DNA of 64,000 bases from Pieris napi (Eukaryota; Arthropoda; Insecta; Lepidoptera; Pieridae), in assembly GCF_905475465.1 (NCBI RefSeq), contig NC_062245.1, positions 5,766,001 to 5,830,000 of the forward strand, given 5' to 3'. A program made the position numbers and the translations under genes. Shown piece by piece: positions 11,006-25,128 of the stretch (position 1 is its first letter; each line of letters starts with the position of its first letter). A model generated the notes under the pieces. It saw only the letters and a list, made by a program, of their open reading frames with translations, ran no database searches and was not told the origin of the DNA.

Positions 11006-14000
11006 TAAAGTTATATGAATAAAGGTGGTGGAGCCCACTAAACCGTTTTTATGTGGTAATTTTTATAATACTATAACTGGACACCTCATTTGAGGGCATT
11101 ATCCAAAACCCTTACGAAGCTACAAAAGATTCAAAAAATTGGATATAACTATTTCTAAATGAAGAACGCCCACTACACGGCAATCACCGTGCGTGTCTTT
11201 CTGTTTCCAATACCCTCAACCTGTTATGAAAAAAAACCCTCATTTTTATTTTATACCAACCCTAAACCCTTTGTGTGTGAAAGTGATTCTATAGTCACAC
11301 TGAATAGAAACACGTTATTTATCTCCAATTAAAGAAATTGAAGACGCGCTCTGAACGCGTCTTGTTAAATACAACTCCAACAGTGATGCGTATTAATTTA
11401 TTTAACAGTTTATTAACAATTTATTAAAAAAATATTTTTTATTTACAATTTCAAATTAATAATAGCCAAAACAGATTACACCATACGACGAACACTATGT
11501 ACTAACAAAGACAATGTACTAATAACTTGCCTGTTGAGGTGTATGTGGGAATTTATCTATGTATGCGTATTTTTTTTATTACAGATGACATTCCCCGGCA
11601 GCGACATTTCTTCTTACAATAGCTTTAATAATTTTATATCTATAGAAACATCTCGCATCTAAAAATCTAACCGACTACTACGTGTGCTACCAATTTGACA
11701 GATTTCATCAAATTGATAAAATCGCAAATCGCTCTTCTATTGAATGTCACGCCACCGTAATGTTGACTTTCTAGTCACGTAGGAAAAACTTGCGCCAAGC
11801 TTTCCCAAGTAGCCAACGATGAATGAAAATTAGAATTTAATAATAAAAACAATCGTGAGGCATACTAGTGTTAAAAAATGATGTAATACTGACCTTTACA
11901 AGTGCATTTTCTTTATTAAAACTGTAAAGGGCATATAACTGTGCCACACGTTCGATATTTTACTTATTAATTTAGTTCACTAAGAGGTCGTGGGTTTCCA
12001 TTAACGAAATCATAATTATTTCATGTTGGAGAACATAGACGATCCTACTCCGGTCTTGGGGTCAAACGATTTGTTAAAGGACCTAAAAGGTGGTTTGATC
12101 CTCGGACGGAGAGGTCTCACGTCTGGTGGGTTATTAGGATACAAAAGGTCAAATATCATAGGTTTTTGGAGACCAAAATTGTGCCCCAGAAATTCCCTTT
12201 TCTATTATAGTTAAATACTTCGACCCTAGGTAGAATGCCTCGCGTGACCCCTAAGGGCCGTCTAGAAAGGCTTAGACTACCTATCAAAAACCATAATATA
12301 ATAAACTTAACTTGTAGCAAGAGGTTAGTAATAACGAAAACATTTTCGTGTATACAATATACTTGTGTATACTATTTTGTAGTCATGATAGCAACAGACT
12401 GTATAATACAATTTTGGTGCGCATTCTGAGATGATAGAGCGTCTGTTTACCATAATTAGATGTCCACAGGTAGATGTAAGCGATGTATGGCACAAACACC
12501 GCAGGCAAGTGAAATATCTACGTGTTTGCGGCGGAAACGTGAAAAAGCTTCACTGCTAATGGACGGAAAACGAAAGGATGGATGTGGTATTCTTTATACA
12601 AAGCAAATAGGTGGGAAGGATATCTCAATAAAGTGACTCTGTTCAGAATACTCGCGAGTGCGTTGCCATTTTAAGGCGTACCGTACGTTTTTTTCCTGAA
12701 AATATGTTTTTTAATAGGTTATTTAGTTGGACAATAAAAGTAGATAAGATTTCATAAACTTGCTTAACATCATTTTTTAACAAATATAAGCATTTTGGTT
12801 TACCTAATTTGAGAAAAATGTTCCCACGCTTGAAGAAAACAAATTTAGCGTCATTTAGAATTTATCGATGTTTTTGTCTAAAAGCATCGAAAATAACATC
12901 AGAACGCTGAAATTTTTTAATTAAATCACAAAACATTACCAAGTTTCGTTTGATTCTGATTTGTCAAATATAAAAATGGGGCGTGACGCATGTCTATCAT
13001 GTGATAAAGTTGTGACAAATCACAATACAATATTTATAATTTCACACTATTTAAATTTATTGTATATAGTTATAGTACTAAATAATATGAGAAGAAAGTC
13101 TAACTTAGTAGTAATATCTTGTGTCCTTATGATAGTGGTAAGGGCGAATAAGTGAACACAACTCAGAATTTCAAAGGAGATTATTTTATTTATGTCATGT
13201 TTTTTGTTTATTTTATTCATAAACGTTATTACGTTACATTATTGTTAGTAACGTTGTTACGTTAATGTCACCTTTCAGGCTTTGTGAATCAATGACACGT
13301 TGCGACGTTTCTGCAAACAGACAGAATGTATTCGGGTTTTTAGCTGACTGTGTGTCTACTATCTAGTTATGCTAAACGTGCGCTTTGTTTTGCTTATGCG
13401 AAAATGTCACAAAGTATTCTTTTGAACACTGCGCCTAGAGATTATTTTTCTTTTACATTTACAGTGATTTTATATTACAATAATAATAATAAAAAATATT
13501 CATGACTTGAGACATGAGGTTGTGACAAAATTCATCTAACGCCTATCAATATAAAGCCCTTGTGTTGTGGGTAATTTTTTTTTAGATAACAATTATTCTG
13601 TGGTATACATGCTTACAAACAATTTTTCTAAGAAGTAGTCTTAATGTTACACCTAATCAAAAAAGACGTATAAGACCTTAAGTATCCGTGATAAGTATGT
13701 GAATGTGTGTGTGCATATAATGCTCTGTACTTGTGTAACAGAGTGTTGTTATAAGCACAAAAATGTGTAGTAACAGTAGAATATCTTAAAATGAATGATT
13801 TTAAATCCAGTCCTGAGATATTTATTTCCATACACAAATTTTTTTATTGACTTTCCAGCCCAATACAGCATACATAGTATATGACGGTTTCAAAAACAAA
13901 AAAAAAATATTGGTAGATACGTTAACAGGTACGATAAATAATATCTCAACAATCTGAGTTCTGTAAACAAATTAAACTTGTTAAAAACAAAACCCTTAAC

Positions 14001-14375
14001 CCTACAACCCAAGAATTATGATAAAAATTTAGCCTTTAATATTTTCTTTCCGAAATTTTTAGAAGTTGATTTTAAGGCGCAGTTTTAGTATGCGATACCG
14101 AGATGTTTCATTCAAAAGCACTAGAAATTTGAAAGTGATGAAATTTTTGGTCATGTGTAGGGTTTCATTGATATTTTGATTTGTTATGAGCCTGAAACAG
14201 TCAATATATTTGATAGAAATGTATGTTTATGAATAAGAAGAAAGGTCGTCTATAACACTGGTATAGAAAATTATATTTTAAGATTATTAGTGTGACTTCA
14301 TATGGAAATGTCTTTCTAAAAACTGTTGTATATATATCACACATCATGTCTATACCGCCACCTATAGACATTCAA
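11006..14375. other. Anonymous AT-rich DNA
   Basis: About 3.4 kb. Short ORFs here (for example near 12.0-12.4 and 13.0 kb) have no recognisable domain and no coding-like composition. A TTACGTTA/GTAACG-rich patch at 13225-13270 is the only local structure noticed. Confidence 0.4.
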
Positions 14376-14389
14376 ATTGCCACGGGTAG

Positions 14390-14489
14390 TATAGTGGTGG
14401 TGGGCGGCAAAAACCGTCTTAAAAATGGTGGGGATACGGCTGGAATTTCGTATTTTGCATTGACGTCCGATGAAGAATCTCAAGTATGA
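14390..14489 (-). mobile_element. Fragment of the Jockey/CR1-group LINE (3' coding part)
   Basis: On the minus strand this matches, with many changes, the stretch of the full-length LINE at about 19490-19600: the counterpart of GTCATCGGACGTCGAGGCAG followed by the GTGGTGGT...CGGCAAAAAC block. Short, degenerate, noncoding. Confidence 0.65.
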
Positions 14490-16095
14490 AATGTATTTAT
14501 CATAGTTTCATTGATCGTTATGGTTTTACTAAAATTGCAATCAACCACGTGTGCCCACTTCAAGTATATATGGTTTGGTCTAGTGTTGAATCTATTATCT
14601 ATATAATTTAACCCGTGATGTGGTAATAAAAATACTTATAAATATCACACAACTTCGCCTTAACAACTTTGTATTATCCCAACACTTGTAAATCCATTAA
14701 ACTTTGAATTATTTTTTCAAAGTTTCCTCGATATATCGTGATATATTATCAACTTTAATAGAATATGCAGATACTTAGGTGAAAGTTTGACACGCAATCT
14801 TATTTTATTAGGCTTTGAAAAGTGATAAAGTACGGTAAAGTAGTTTATTTTCTATTTGAGATTTATATAAATTTGGCACATTGCTGATGTCTTGAAACTT
14901 CAACCATTGATTTCCAAGAGAATAGAAATAAGTATACGCTGCAAAATGTATGTTATCTCCATAGTCGACTTTCGGGCATTCTTCCAATAAGCCTTAAACG
15001 AAAATTTTGCACACTAAAATTGTGAACATACCCACTAGATCTATAGCCATATATATATATATATAATATATTTTTGTCGTTAAATGGTATCTGCTATATC
15101 TAGTTTATTAAAGATATTGGACAGATCTTGGATACATGTAAAAATATAGTAACCATTTAAACGAACACGGTACGATATTTGGTCCACGTCTAATATGTCG
15201 TAGATAAAATTCCCAATAAACTAATTTCTCAGTCTAAAATATAAGAACTGGTTTTCTCCTATTTGGCTACAACTATTGCTGAGAGGAATTTAATGCAAAC
15301 TTTACGACAGCTATGGCTATAATAAAATATAATATAATTGACCATATTTGTTACAAATAAATTGTATTATAAATGTGTGTGTGTATTATAAAATTGCTGA
15401 ATATTGACACAATAACCGTCCACATAAATAATCTTATTGCACCATTTAGAAAAATATCTTATATATTATGCAAGGTTCTATGTTATCGTACCCAAATAGG
15501 AGCCAGTCGTCTCGACGCCTTATCTGCTACTCCGACAAACTATTTTACGTCACCCAGAGTGATTCTTCATCTTATTTATAATAATACCGTCTATAAAACA
15601 TTTTTACGACCATAAATTTAATAAACATAAGACACTAGATTGCAAAGGATATAATAAAATTCGGTCTGTCCAGTCTATTTTTACGGCTGGGTATTAACTC
15701 GTTAAAACATAATGGAAATGAATATAATCTATGTTATTTAGGGATAATATACTATTCTAATGGTGAAATAATTTGGTCTAGATACCTAAGTGATTTTGAT
15801 AACTATGTATGTTGCTTTTTATACGTAAGATGTCGTAAATTATAATACAAATCTTGCCTATAAAAACAAAGTGTCGTACCTCATTTGAAACTCAATATAT
15901 GTTTTAATAAAAATACTTTGGAATAGACCTCATAATAATTGAACGTTACTTGTTCCCATTTTACTAAACTAGTCTGGCCTCGGGCCAAATGAGGACATTC
16001 TCAAATACCCTAGATAACGCAATTTATTTTTCGTTGATGAACTGTTATAAAGAAATTCTCTTGGATATCATTCATAAAAACTATGTACATTTATT
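14490..16095. other. No recognisable feature
   Basis: AT-rich DNA including a short (AT)n run at 15051-15070. No gene seen. Confidence 0.4.
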
Positions 16096-16150
16096 TTTAT
16101 TTATTTATTTATTTATATATTTCGTAATCCTACAGCTAACATAAATTATA
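16092..16150 (-). repeat. Probable retroelement 3' tail (minus strand)
   Basis: A TTTATTTATTTATT run followed by a short conserved-looking stretch (CGTAATCCTACAGC). Read on the minus strand this resembles the A/T-rich tail of a LINE. The extent to the right is unclear. Confidence 0.35.
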
Positions 16151-16391
16151 TATAATAACAAACAGTTACACTGAAAATATAGCCACTATATAGGAATACA
16201 TAATACATTTAACTACAAAAAGGATCAAAAACTTTCAAAAGGAAACGAACAAATAAAAACTATTCAATACGTTTAACTAAGTAGTACCTAATTTGGTTGT
16301 GTTGTATGATGGTGTAAAAGTGAGGGTATGTACGTGAAGGTGTGTATGTGGGGTATGTTCATTATGCAGGTGATTTTGCGCTATGGATATT

Positions 16392-16456
16392 CTCCTAGTG
16401 GGAGTGCCATGCTCCTAGTGGGGGTGCCATGCTTTCCTAGTGGGAGTGCCATGCTG
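16392..16456 (+). repeat. Three tandem ~20-bp repeats in the LINE 5' leader
   Basis: TCCTAGTGGGAGTGCCATGC occurs three times with small differences, spaced about 21-23 bp. Tandem 5'-UTR repeats can carry internal promoter elements in LINEs; that role is inferred here. Confidence 0.6.
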
Positions 16457-16572
16457 CTGCTTTAGGGCTTCAGCCAAATGGGCAGGCACGACCGGGGCAG
16501 TACCACTGTCTCACAGAAAACCGGCGTGAAGTGATGCAATAAGTTCATCTTATTGTACTCGCGTTTCGTGCG

Positions 16573-19500
16573 GTGAGTGAGACTCCCGGAGCCCATCAAT
16601 CCCCCCCCCCCCAATATATGAAGATGCAGTTCAAACAGAGATTACCCCAGGGGGGTACCACACGTTTACGCTGTGGAGAATCCCCTTCTGGGCGTCCATC
16701 ATCGGAACAATTGGTATTCGATGGTGGATGCACAGGCTGCCCTTCGTATTCTGGGGGGGGCAAAAACTGCTCTAAAAACTTATGTATTAATAGGTTTCAA
16801 TTTCGGGGCAAACGGAAGCATTTACCTAAGGCAACCCCTTCCACGCTCACGGTGGACTTTACAAATGTTAGGGGGCTGAAAACTAACCTAAACGCGGTTC
16901 ACTTTTACTTATAAACTGCGAAGCCGGCCTTATTCTTCCTTACTGAGACTCAGATATCCTCCCCGGCTGATACTTCTAACCTCTCCTACCCGGGGTACAA
17001 ATTGGAACATTCATTTGTGCCGCGGGCGGGAGTTTGCGTGTACGTCAGGGAGGATATATGTTCTCGTCGCCTCGGGACGCTTGAAGGAAGGGACCTATCT
17101 AACCTCTGGCTGCGCGTAGACTGCGATGACCATCCGCGATTCTATGCGTGCCTGTATAGGTCCCATAGCGGAAATGACGAAACTAACCGACTCATCGAGC
17201 ACATCCAAATGGCTACAGATTCCCTGCTCGAAAGGGTTCCTACCGCTGAAATCGTGATACTTGGCGATTTTAACGCCCACCATGCCGATTGGCTTGGCTC
17301 TGATACCACCGATCACGCGGGAAGATCCTTTCACGACTTTGCTTTAGCCTACGACCTGACACAAATGGTCCCTGCGATTACGCGAATACCAGATGTGGAT
17401 GGTCATAAACCCTCTTTGTTGGATCTTCTGCTGACTTCACATCCGGAGAACTATCAAGTCTCTGTTGACCCGCCATTGGGTTCATCAGATCATTGTGTGG
17501 TCCGGAGTATTGTGCCTTCTACGCGCCCTTCACGGCCCCGCTTTTTGGGTTGTCGCCGTATTTGGCACTACAAGTCAGCAGATTGGGACGGGATGCGGTC
17601 TTTCTTTGCGTCCTATCCTTGGGGGCCTATGTGCTTTTCGTCGGAAGCTCCAGATTCCGTCGCTGCCTCTGTCGCCGAAGTGGTTCTGCAGGGCATGGAA
17701 CTCTTTATTCCATTTTCTGCGGTGCCGATCGGTGGCAAGTCTCAGCCCTGGTTTAAACGTTCTTGCCAGGCGGCCTCGTGTCGAAAGCGAGAATGCTTTA
17801 AGGCATGGGTGGAAGCGGCGAAATCTCGTGATGCCAATACCAGCGAACTTAAAAAAGCATATAACTCAGCCTCCAGGTCCTTCAAACGGGAAATCACTAA
17901 GGCAAAGTCAGAGCACATTGCCAGATTTGGCGAAAGATTGGCCCAACTCCCTTCAGGGACTCGAGCCTTCTGGTCTCTCGCCAAAGCTGTCCAAGGGAAT
18001 TTTTGTCAGCCCGCTATTCCACCACTGCACAGGGAGGATGACTCGCTGGCCCACATTGCGAAGGAGAAGGCTGACCTTTTAGGCTGTCTCTTCGCGTCCA
18101 ACTCGACTTTGGATGACCGAGGAAGATCACCACCGACCATTTCGCGGTGTGATTCTTCGATGCCGGAAATCACATTCCGGCAACGTGCTGTCCGCAAAGC
18201 ACTATCTTCCTTGGACATTCATAAGTCGAGCGGGCCGGATGGTATCCCCCCAATTCTGCTGCGTACTTGTGCTCCTGAGCTGGCTCCGGTCTTAACGCGC
18301 CTTTCCCGGTACCTGTACTCGCTTGGGACTGTCCCGAAGTGCTGGAAAACCGCTTCGATAACAAAGCCGCTAAAAAAGGCGATCGCTCTGATCCGTCCAA
18401 CTATCGCCCAATAGCCATAACCTTCTTGTTCTCCAAAATAATGGAATCCATTGTTAACTGCCAGCTCTTGAGGTATCTAGAGGGCCACCAGCTGATTAGC
18501 GATTATCAGTACGGCTTTCGTCGTGGTCGTTCGGCTGGTGACCTTCTTGTATACCTTACACATAGATGGGCAGAGGCAATTGAGTCCAAGGGGGAGGCGC
18601 TGGCGGTTAGTTTGGACATAGTGAAAGCCTTCGATCGGGTGTGGCACAGAGCACTGCTCTCGAAGCTTCCAGCCTATGGGCTACCCGAGAAATTATGCGA
18701 TTGGATCTCCAGCTTTCTGGCTGATCGGAGCATCAAGGTCGTTATCGACGGAGCATGCTCCGACCTTAAACCCGTGAACGCGGGGGTCCCACAAGGCTGT
18801 GTTCTATCCCCGACCCTGTTTCTTCTGCATATCAATGATATGTTGCAACTTAGCAACATTCATTGCTATGCGGATGACAGCACTGGGGATACTTTTTACA
18901 CTGGCCGGGCAGGTATTTCTCGGGCAGTACCGGAACAAACTTGTATCTGAAGTCGAAACTCTTCTACGTGGAGTCTCAGACTGGGGCAGACTAAACCTAG
19001 TCCAATTTAACCCCAAGAAGACACAAGTTTGCGCGTTTTCCGCTAAAAAAACACCCTTTGTCGCTACTCCTCTTTTCGAAAACACACTTCTTAAAGCCAC
19101 AGCCAGCATTGGAATACTTGGCGTTGACATATCGAACGACGTTCAGTTTCGCGGTCACTTGGAGGGAAAGGCTAAATTAGCCTCCAAAAAGCTTGGTGTG
19201 CTCAGCAAGGCGAGACGGCACTTCACTCCGGGCCACCGCATGCAACTATATAAAGCGCAAATTCGGCCCCACATGGAGTACTGCTCTCACCTCTGGGCGG
19301 GGGCTCCCCAGTACCAGCTCCTTCCACTGGACCGTATTCAACGCAGAGCGGTTCGAATCGTCGATGACCAATCCCTTTCCGAGCGGCTTGATCCTTTGGC
19401 GTTGCGTAGAGATGTGGGGTCACTCTGCATCTTCTACCGCATTTACCATGGAGAGTGTTCAGAGGAGTTGTTCGGATTAATACCTGCAGCTGAGTTTCGT

Positions 19501-19719
19501 CATCGGACGTCGAGGCAGAGTACGAAATTCCACCCGTATCACCTCGACGTCCGCCGTTCCACAACTGAGCGTTTTTCAAGGCAGTTTTTGCCGCGCACCA
19601 CCACTCTGTGGAACCAGCTGCCAATTGAGGTATTTCCTAACCAATTCGACTTAGGGTCCTTCAAGAAAAGAGCGATTCCTGAAAGGACGGCAACGCACTC
19701 ACGAGCCCTCTGGCATTGA
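16573..19719 (+). pseudogene. LINE polyprotein (APE endonuclease + reverse transcriptase), broken
   Basis: Encodes the endonuclease/RT of the LINE. Endonuclease: a start-like strand TVDFTNVRGLKTNLNAV (about 16850), TETQIS (16945), VILGDFNAHHADW (17257) and SSDHCVV (17485). RT: SSGPDGIPPILLRTC (18229), YRPIAITFLFSKIMES (18400), YQYGFRRGRSAGD, SLDIVKAFDRVWHRAL, GVPQGCVLSPTLFLLHIND and the catalytic YADDS near 18868. The C-terminal part has the SKKLGVLSKARRHF and RPHMEYCSHLWAGAP blocks typical of Jockey/CR1-like elements. Lesions: an in-frame TAA at 16912, one frame change near 18365-18385 and another near 18925. Subfamily uncertain, perhaps Daphne-like. Few lesions suggest a fairly recent copy. 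Confidence 0.85.
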
Positions 19720-19805
19720 GAGCGTCCATGGGCGGCGGTATCACTTAACATCAGGTGAGCCTCCTGCCCGTTTGCCCCCAGTTTTATAAAAAAAAAAAAA
19801 AAAAT

Positions 19806-20585
19806 ACTTCTTTTAAGCATATTCCGCGATAGCTTAAACAAGTCAATTTTTCTATATCTCCTTATATTATTGTAAAATGTATGGACTAAATATATTCGTT
19901 ACGGTTTAATTTACATTATTTAAACTTTACAATTTATTTTCTATAATGTTTTCATTGTTAAAACTTAAACGTTATAATATTTAAAAAAATATGCAATAAA
20001 TAAACATATTTTAACCGAAAAATATTGAACGCCCTAGTTGATCTAAATGAATTAAGTAAATATCGGTCCTATTCTAATTTTATATTAACGCTTTCAATTA
20101 CATACAACTTTCATAGTGTCAAATTATTTCACGTTATAGATTGATGATGATGATGGTTCTTATTTTTAAAGAGTATGCAGCATTTGATTTTCGATTGTTT
20201 TATTTATTCAGCTTTGACGGGAAAGATGGATTCTTCGATAATCCTAGTAAGCTTTGAATACGATTCCGGACGAAGATAACGCGGCAGAAACGGCAATATT
20301 CTCGGAATACTATATAGACTGCACGAGAAACCGTAATAACTCTACAGAAGACTCAGTTGGACTATACTTTATCTTCCGTATTCCCTTGCTTCTACTACAA
20401 GTTTTTGTTCCATGGCTTAAGCATAAATTAAATATTGATTAAATTGCAGCTATGTACAGATAATGAGGATACACATTTTGATTTTATTTGTTGAATTTTT
20501 TTAAATACTAGGGAACTAATTAATTGTTAGCAATGTTCTAAAATAACATTTAAATATGTTTATAAACCGTTAATACTTTCGTCAT
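19806..20585. other. No recognisable feature
   Basis: AT-rich noncoding DNA; the 62-codon ORF at 20254 has no recognisable domain. Confidence 0.4.
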
Positions 20586-20587
20586 CC

Positions 20588-20790
20588 TGTGCGTATTTAA
20601 CATTTGCTCGAATGGTGAAGGAAAACATCGTGAGGAAACCGGCTTGACTTAGACCCAAAAAGTCAACGGCGTGCATCAGGCACTGAAGGCTGATCCCTAC
20701 TTGCCTATTAGATTACCAAATGATCATGAAACAGATATCTGAGGTCCAGACCTAAAAAAAGGTTGTAGCGCCATTGATTTATTTTTATTT
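20588..20790 (+). repeat. tRNA-SINE body, head missing
   Basis: Contains the family core GGTGAAGGAAAACATCGTGA, AGACCCAAAAAGTC and the terminal GGTTGTAGCGCCATTGATTT. It matches the full copy at 54.5 kb but lacks the tRNA-like head. Confidence 0.75.
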
Positions 20791-21860
20791 TTAAATACAT
20801 TCGTCATGTTAATTCCAACAAAAAATTAAAAACAAAAAGTATTCATTCACAATGATATCTGGTCCATAAATAACTGTATGAAGCATTTTCAACGCGAAAT
20901 AATTAAAAGAGGGAAACAGTTACCTGCAGATAATATACGACTCTTGACTGTTTTTGATTTATTGCATTTTTATCTACGTTTAATTTTCACTCTTTGACTT
21001 AATTTGTAAAATACTACTAGCTATTAACTGATGCTTTCCTTACACATTTAACGTATCGATAACCGGAAGTCCAAACAATCGATTATGGATTACAGTTAAC
21101 CTTTTGGGGGAACTTTCAAAAACACTTCCATTTTAACTGTAAGTGTACTAAAGCAATTTATTCGGGAATTACTCATTTATTATTGCCGTAACGGTCTGAA
21201 TTCGAAACAACGCCGGTACTCAGTAACTTCAATATTTAACTTTAGTATAGTATCCTTAATTAGCGCTGATTATTCAACCTTCAAACCCGCGCTTCAAAAA
21301 GTCAACATTTGAATCCACAATGATTTTGAGTTACAGTTACACACATATTTCAGGTTAAAGAAAAAAACTATATATGCACAGAAACATTCTACTGAGTACT
21401 TATGTGACTTCACACTTAACAATAATAATTGTTTATTATAACTTTAAATTTACTTTCCATTGTTTAACTATTTAAATAAGGAAAATGCATCAATTTAAAG
21501 TATGCTATGTATGATACATTCTTGAGGTATACGTAAGCAGATCCTTGCAGATCTCACAGAATAAATACAAAGAAACAGCTAACAACATAAAACTTTTTTT
21601 ATTACCTGACTTTAATACCCCGTGCTTCTATTATTATATTCAGTAAGTTTATTAAGTTCTGTGCTGTCTGGATAAACAGCTTTTAGCAATAAGACCGCCT
21701 GACATGATTTATAATTTATCTCTTGTTTTGTGACGTAAATAAAGTGTTTATTTTTTTATATAAATGATACTTTTAAAAAAATTACAAAAGTGAATAATGT
21801 CGTCATATTAACCATCGTAAGGTTTTATATATTCGCTAAACTTTTAAATTACCTTAAAAT
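20791..21860. other. No recognisable feature
   Basis: AT-rich noncoding DNA. Confidence 0.4.
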
Positions 21861-21865
21861 AAAAT

Positions 21866-22228
21866 TGGCGTGCTCAGCTAGGCGAGTGAAGCAGGCGGTA
21901 GCCTACTTCACTCCGAGCCACCGCTTGCAAATTCGGCCCCAAATTGAGTACCTACTATTCTCACCTCTGCCTTTCACTATCGGACGTCAAGGCAGAATTT
22001 AAAATACCACCCGTGTCACCACGATGTCATTCGTTCCACAACTGAGCGTTTTTGTGAACCATTATGTGGAACCAGTCACCCACTATTTCCAAACCAATTC
22101 GACTCAGGGTCCATCAAAAAAAGAGCGAACCAATTAGCCACTTGCGAGCCTTCTGGCAAGGTAAGTGTCCATGGGCGGTATCACTTAACATCAGGCGTGC
22201 CTCTTGCCCGTTTCCTGTCATTAAAAAA
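21866..22228 (+). mobile_element. 5'-truncated, internally deleted LINE copy (Jockey/CR1 family of 16.4 kb)
   Basis: Matches the full element from GGCGTGCTCAGC (counterpart 19196) to the end, with deletions. Recognisable blocks: CACTCCGAGCCACCGC, TATCGGACGTCAAGGCAGA, TCCACAACTGAGCGTTTTT and GTCCATGGGCGGTATCACTT, then a short A tail at 22224. Noncoding now. Confidence 0.8.
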
Positions 22229-22670
22229 AACCTAAGATGACAAATGCGTTCGATTACAACATGTTTAAATATGGTTAAATTATGTCAAACAAATTTCATG
22301 TGATATAATAATACTTAAGGAAAAAAGCAAAGTATCTTTCAGCTTAGATTAATGTCCAAGTAAACTCTCACAGAAAGATCAGTCTGTTCTGAATAAAAAA
22401 TAAAGGTAACTTTCCCGTGTTAAACCCACATGAGGCAACATTTCTTCTAAGTAATTAATTTTGTTCTACAGCTTAAGGCGAATACCGTCTATATTCTATT
22501 GCCTAGTGTAATAAATTGTTTTGATTGCAAATTTTCTTATGTGAACAATATAATGTAGTTGTGTTTTATAGTTTGGTTTAGAGAGCGCAGATTATAACTT
22601 ATTTAATGCAAACGTAAATAGGGTTGGCAGATGCATAAAATATATTATTTTACATAAATATTTTTTAAAG
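22229..22670. other. No recognisable feature
   Basis: AT-rich DNA between two retroposons. Confidence 0.4.
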
Positions 22671-22671
22671 A

Positions 22672-22915
22672 GCAGTGATGGCCTGGTGGCTTGGGCTTGC
22701 GCCTCACTGATGCCGTGCGTTTGAATCACGGCTGCGCACTTAGCACTCGCTCGTATGGTAAAGGAATATTTCGTGAGGAAACCGGCATGCCTCAGACCAG
22801 AAAACTAGACGGTGACTGTAAAGCACAGAAGGCTTGCCTATTAAGGAAAATACATAATCACGAAACAAATACAGAAATAGTCCCAGTTCTAAAAGTTTTT
22901 AGCTCTCCCGGTTGA
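22672..22915 (+). repeat. tRNA-derived SINE, diverged
   Basis: Tail and body match the 54.5-kb SINE (CGTGAGGAAACCGGCATG, CTAAAAG near the end). The head has a degraded A box (GGCCTGGTGGCTTGGG) and B box (GTTTGAATCAC). Several substitutions indicate an older copy. Confidence 0.7.
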
Positions 22916-25128
22916 TTTACAGTTTTTTTTGTATTCAATCTCTCAAAAAAAATGTTATATAATAAACTCGCATGTGCTGTTAAACTTTTATTTAAATGCC
23001 GTTTTTATAGTTACATAATTTTTACTTTTATAGAAATGTATATATAATATAACATTTTATGCTTTTATAATCAAGATTCAACTTATTCAACAATCATATA
23101 AATTACCTGTAGCAAAGTAAAAAGTATAGACCAATCTTCTTCTTTATTAAAGCTATAAAGTAGTACTAACATGTCTACCAATGACCTTTATCTATATATG
23201 TATAAAAACTAAAGTCACTTTCTCAATTTGACGGTTAGTTCGTTTTATCTACGCATCAGACTTTCATAAAACTGTTTTCATCTATAAAAGGGATTCAATT
23301 CAATTCAATTTCAAGATTCAAGTGTCACCACCATTTTCGAGTCGCTAGTTTAGCATTAGGATTCTGCTACCATAACATCAATCAGGTCAATCAGATTCAC
23401 TTTAGTTTAATTTAAAGAAATATGTATAGCCCTTCAGGCACCGAGGTTAAACCCCTTGGTGGTTTTTTGATGTTTTCTATACCTTCAGTTTATATGTAAA
23501 TTTTATCCAATAATTTTAAAAAGATGTCATGGTGAGAACACTACATATCTGAAAGTGTTCTAATTCACAAATGGCGAACCTTCTCCTTAACTAATAACTA
23601 TTAGTTTAATGTGTCTCTTAAATGTGGAAACACTTCTCGTAATTACATACACATACTACCAAGTCATTAACTTTATATCTCTGTGGGTACTCTTGAATAT
23701 AGAAATCTATGGGACTGATTAAGATGCAGGTGCTTTAAGCTCCTTTGCAGCTGCACTAGAACTTTTCTAGGTAAAACTTTTAAATTAAATAGATCTAGAA
23801 TTGATTGCATTCACCCTATTTTCTTATGACTTAATGTTACTAAGTATACATTAAACTTAGTCAGAGTTAATCATCTTAGACACTGAAGTGTCCTATGTTA
23901 CTTATACATTTTAAATTTAACATTACCTTGTTTAATCTCACGCCGCGATTTATAATGAGATGGTAATTCAGGTACTCGGCATGATTTCCTTTACCGTATA
24001 AGGGAGTATTGATGGCAGACGCGCGCCTAGCCACTCGGAGTACACTACACTGCTTTGTATTAAAAGCTTTATTATTTGGGACAATTGTAACAAATTACAT
24101 TTACATAAGGTCAATATGTAACTACACAGAATTGCTTAGTTTCTTACCTCATTTACACCCAATTGAAATGTAACTTACACCCGCTGAATCGTTAATATTA
24201 AACCCGTTTTAGAATTACTTCAATACGGATAACCGAGCGTTGAATTATTGATAGACTCTTTAAAAGGGTTAAAGGGTGTTTACATTTAGAGAGGTATAAA
24301 GGTTTTGCAACTATATCCTAATAAAGTGTGTTTTAAGTCGCCATGTTTAATTACTTTAGTGTTTTGTTTTATATTATTGCGTATTTATTATCTATTTGAA
24401 ATGTTATATAAAGAAATATGCGCTGCAACTTTACTAATTCTGTATCGATTAATAACACAATAAAACAATTTCTAAACGAATATGCCAATGTCAAGTGACG
24501 TAAACTGTCAAAAGTTAAGTGAGAACATGGCGGATGATCGTAGACGTCATGTGCACATATGACATCTAGGACCGTCTACCTCATTAAATCGTTTTCACTG
24601 TAATCGCGGTCTTCTTTTATTTGTCATCCACGTATATGTATAACATCGACAAGCATTCTTGGGTGTCCGAAATGAAACATGCAGCCTTGCAAAATATGAT
24701 AAGCATTCCCATTGCTAATATGGCAACGGCTTTCAAAGGTACAGCGCAACCGGTTGGAACAACTTCCCTCAAAAAGAAGCATTGTGTGCAAGTAAAATTT
24801 ATTTTGGCTGCAGGTGCAAAGCAGAGATCAGCTTTTGTTGTACCGGTGATTCATAGCTAAGACGCCTTCATGTTTACCTATCATATATTTATTTAATTCA
24901 CTTACATATTTAATATATATTATTTCATTTTGTGTACGACCTTGAATGAACCTTTAATATTTATACGAGAACACAGACGACTGCCACCAATAGTACATAG
25001 AATGGTGGTCCAATTCGGTTTTCTGGGATAGTTGAAACTAATAATCAAAATTTTCAGCGTAATTGACATGATATTGAGTGTTTACAATATTTAACGCTTA
25101 TTTCGCCAAACTACAAGTCCGAAAAAGG
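22916..25128. other. No recognisable gene
   Basis: About 2.2 kb. The 79-codon ORF at 24621-24860 has somewhat less AT-biased codons than its surroundings but no recognisable domain and no homology I know of. The remainder is AT-rich. Confidence 0.35.

Larger units (their letters stand above)
16378..19805 (+). mobile_element. Jockey/CR1-group non-LTR retrotransposon, nearly full length
   Basis: A GC-richer block of about 3.4 kb in AT-rich DNA. It starts with three tandem copies of CCTAGTGGGAGTGCCATGCT (16398-16456, one with a point change), probably part of its 5' UTR. The ORF region (16573-19719) follows, then a 3' end with GTCCATGGGCGGCGGTATC near 19725 and a poly(A) run at 19789-19804. The 5' boundary and target duplication were not resolved. 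Five truncated copies of its 3' end lie elsewhere in the window. Confidence 0.85.

Noticed and set aside
17095..19841. Several antisense and alternate-frame ORFs over the LINE
   Set aside because: Shadows of the GC-richer endonuclease/RT reading frame.
24621..24860. 79-codon ORF as a host gene
   Set aside because: No recognisable domain, no splice or promoter context; composition only slightly different from flanks.
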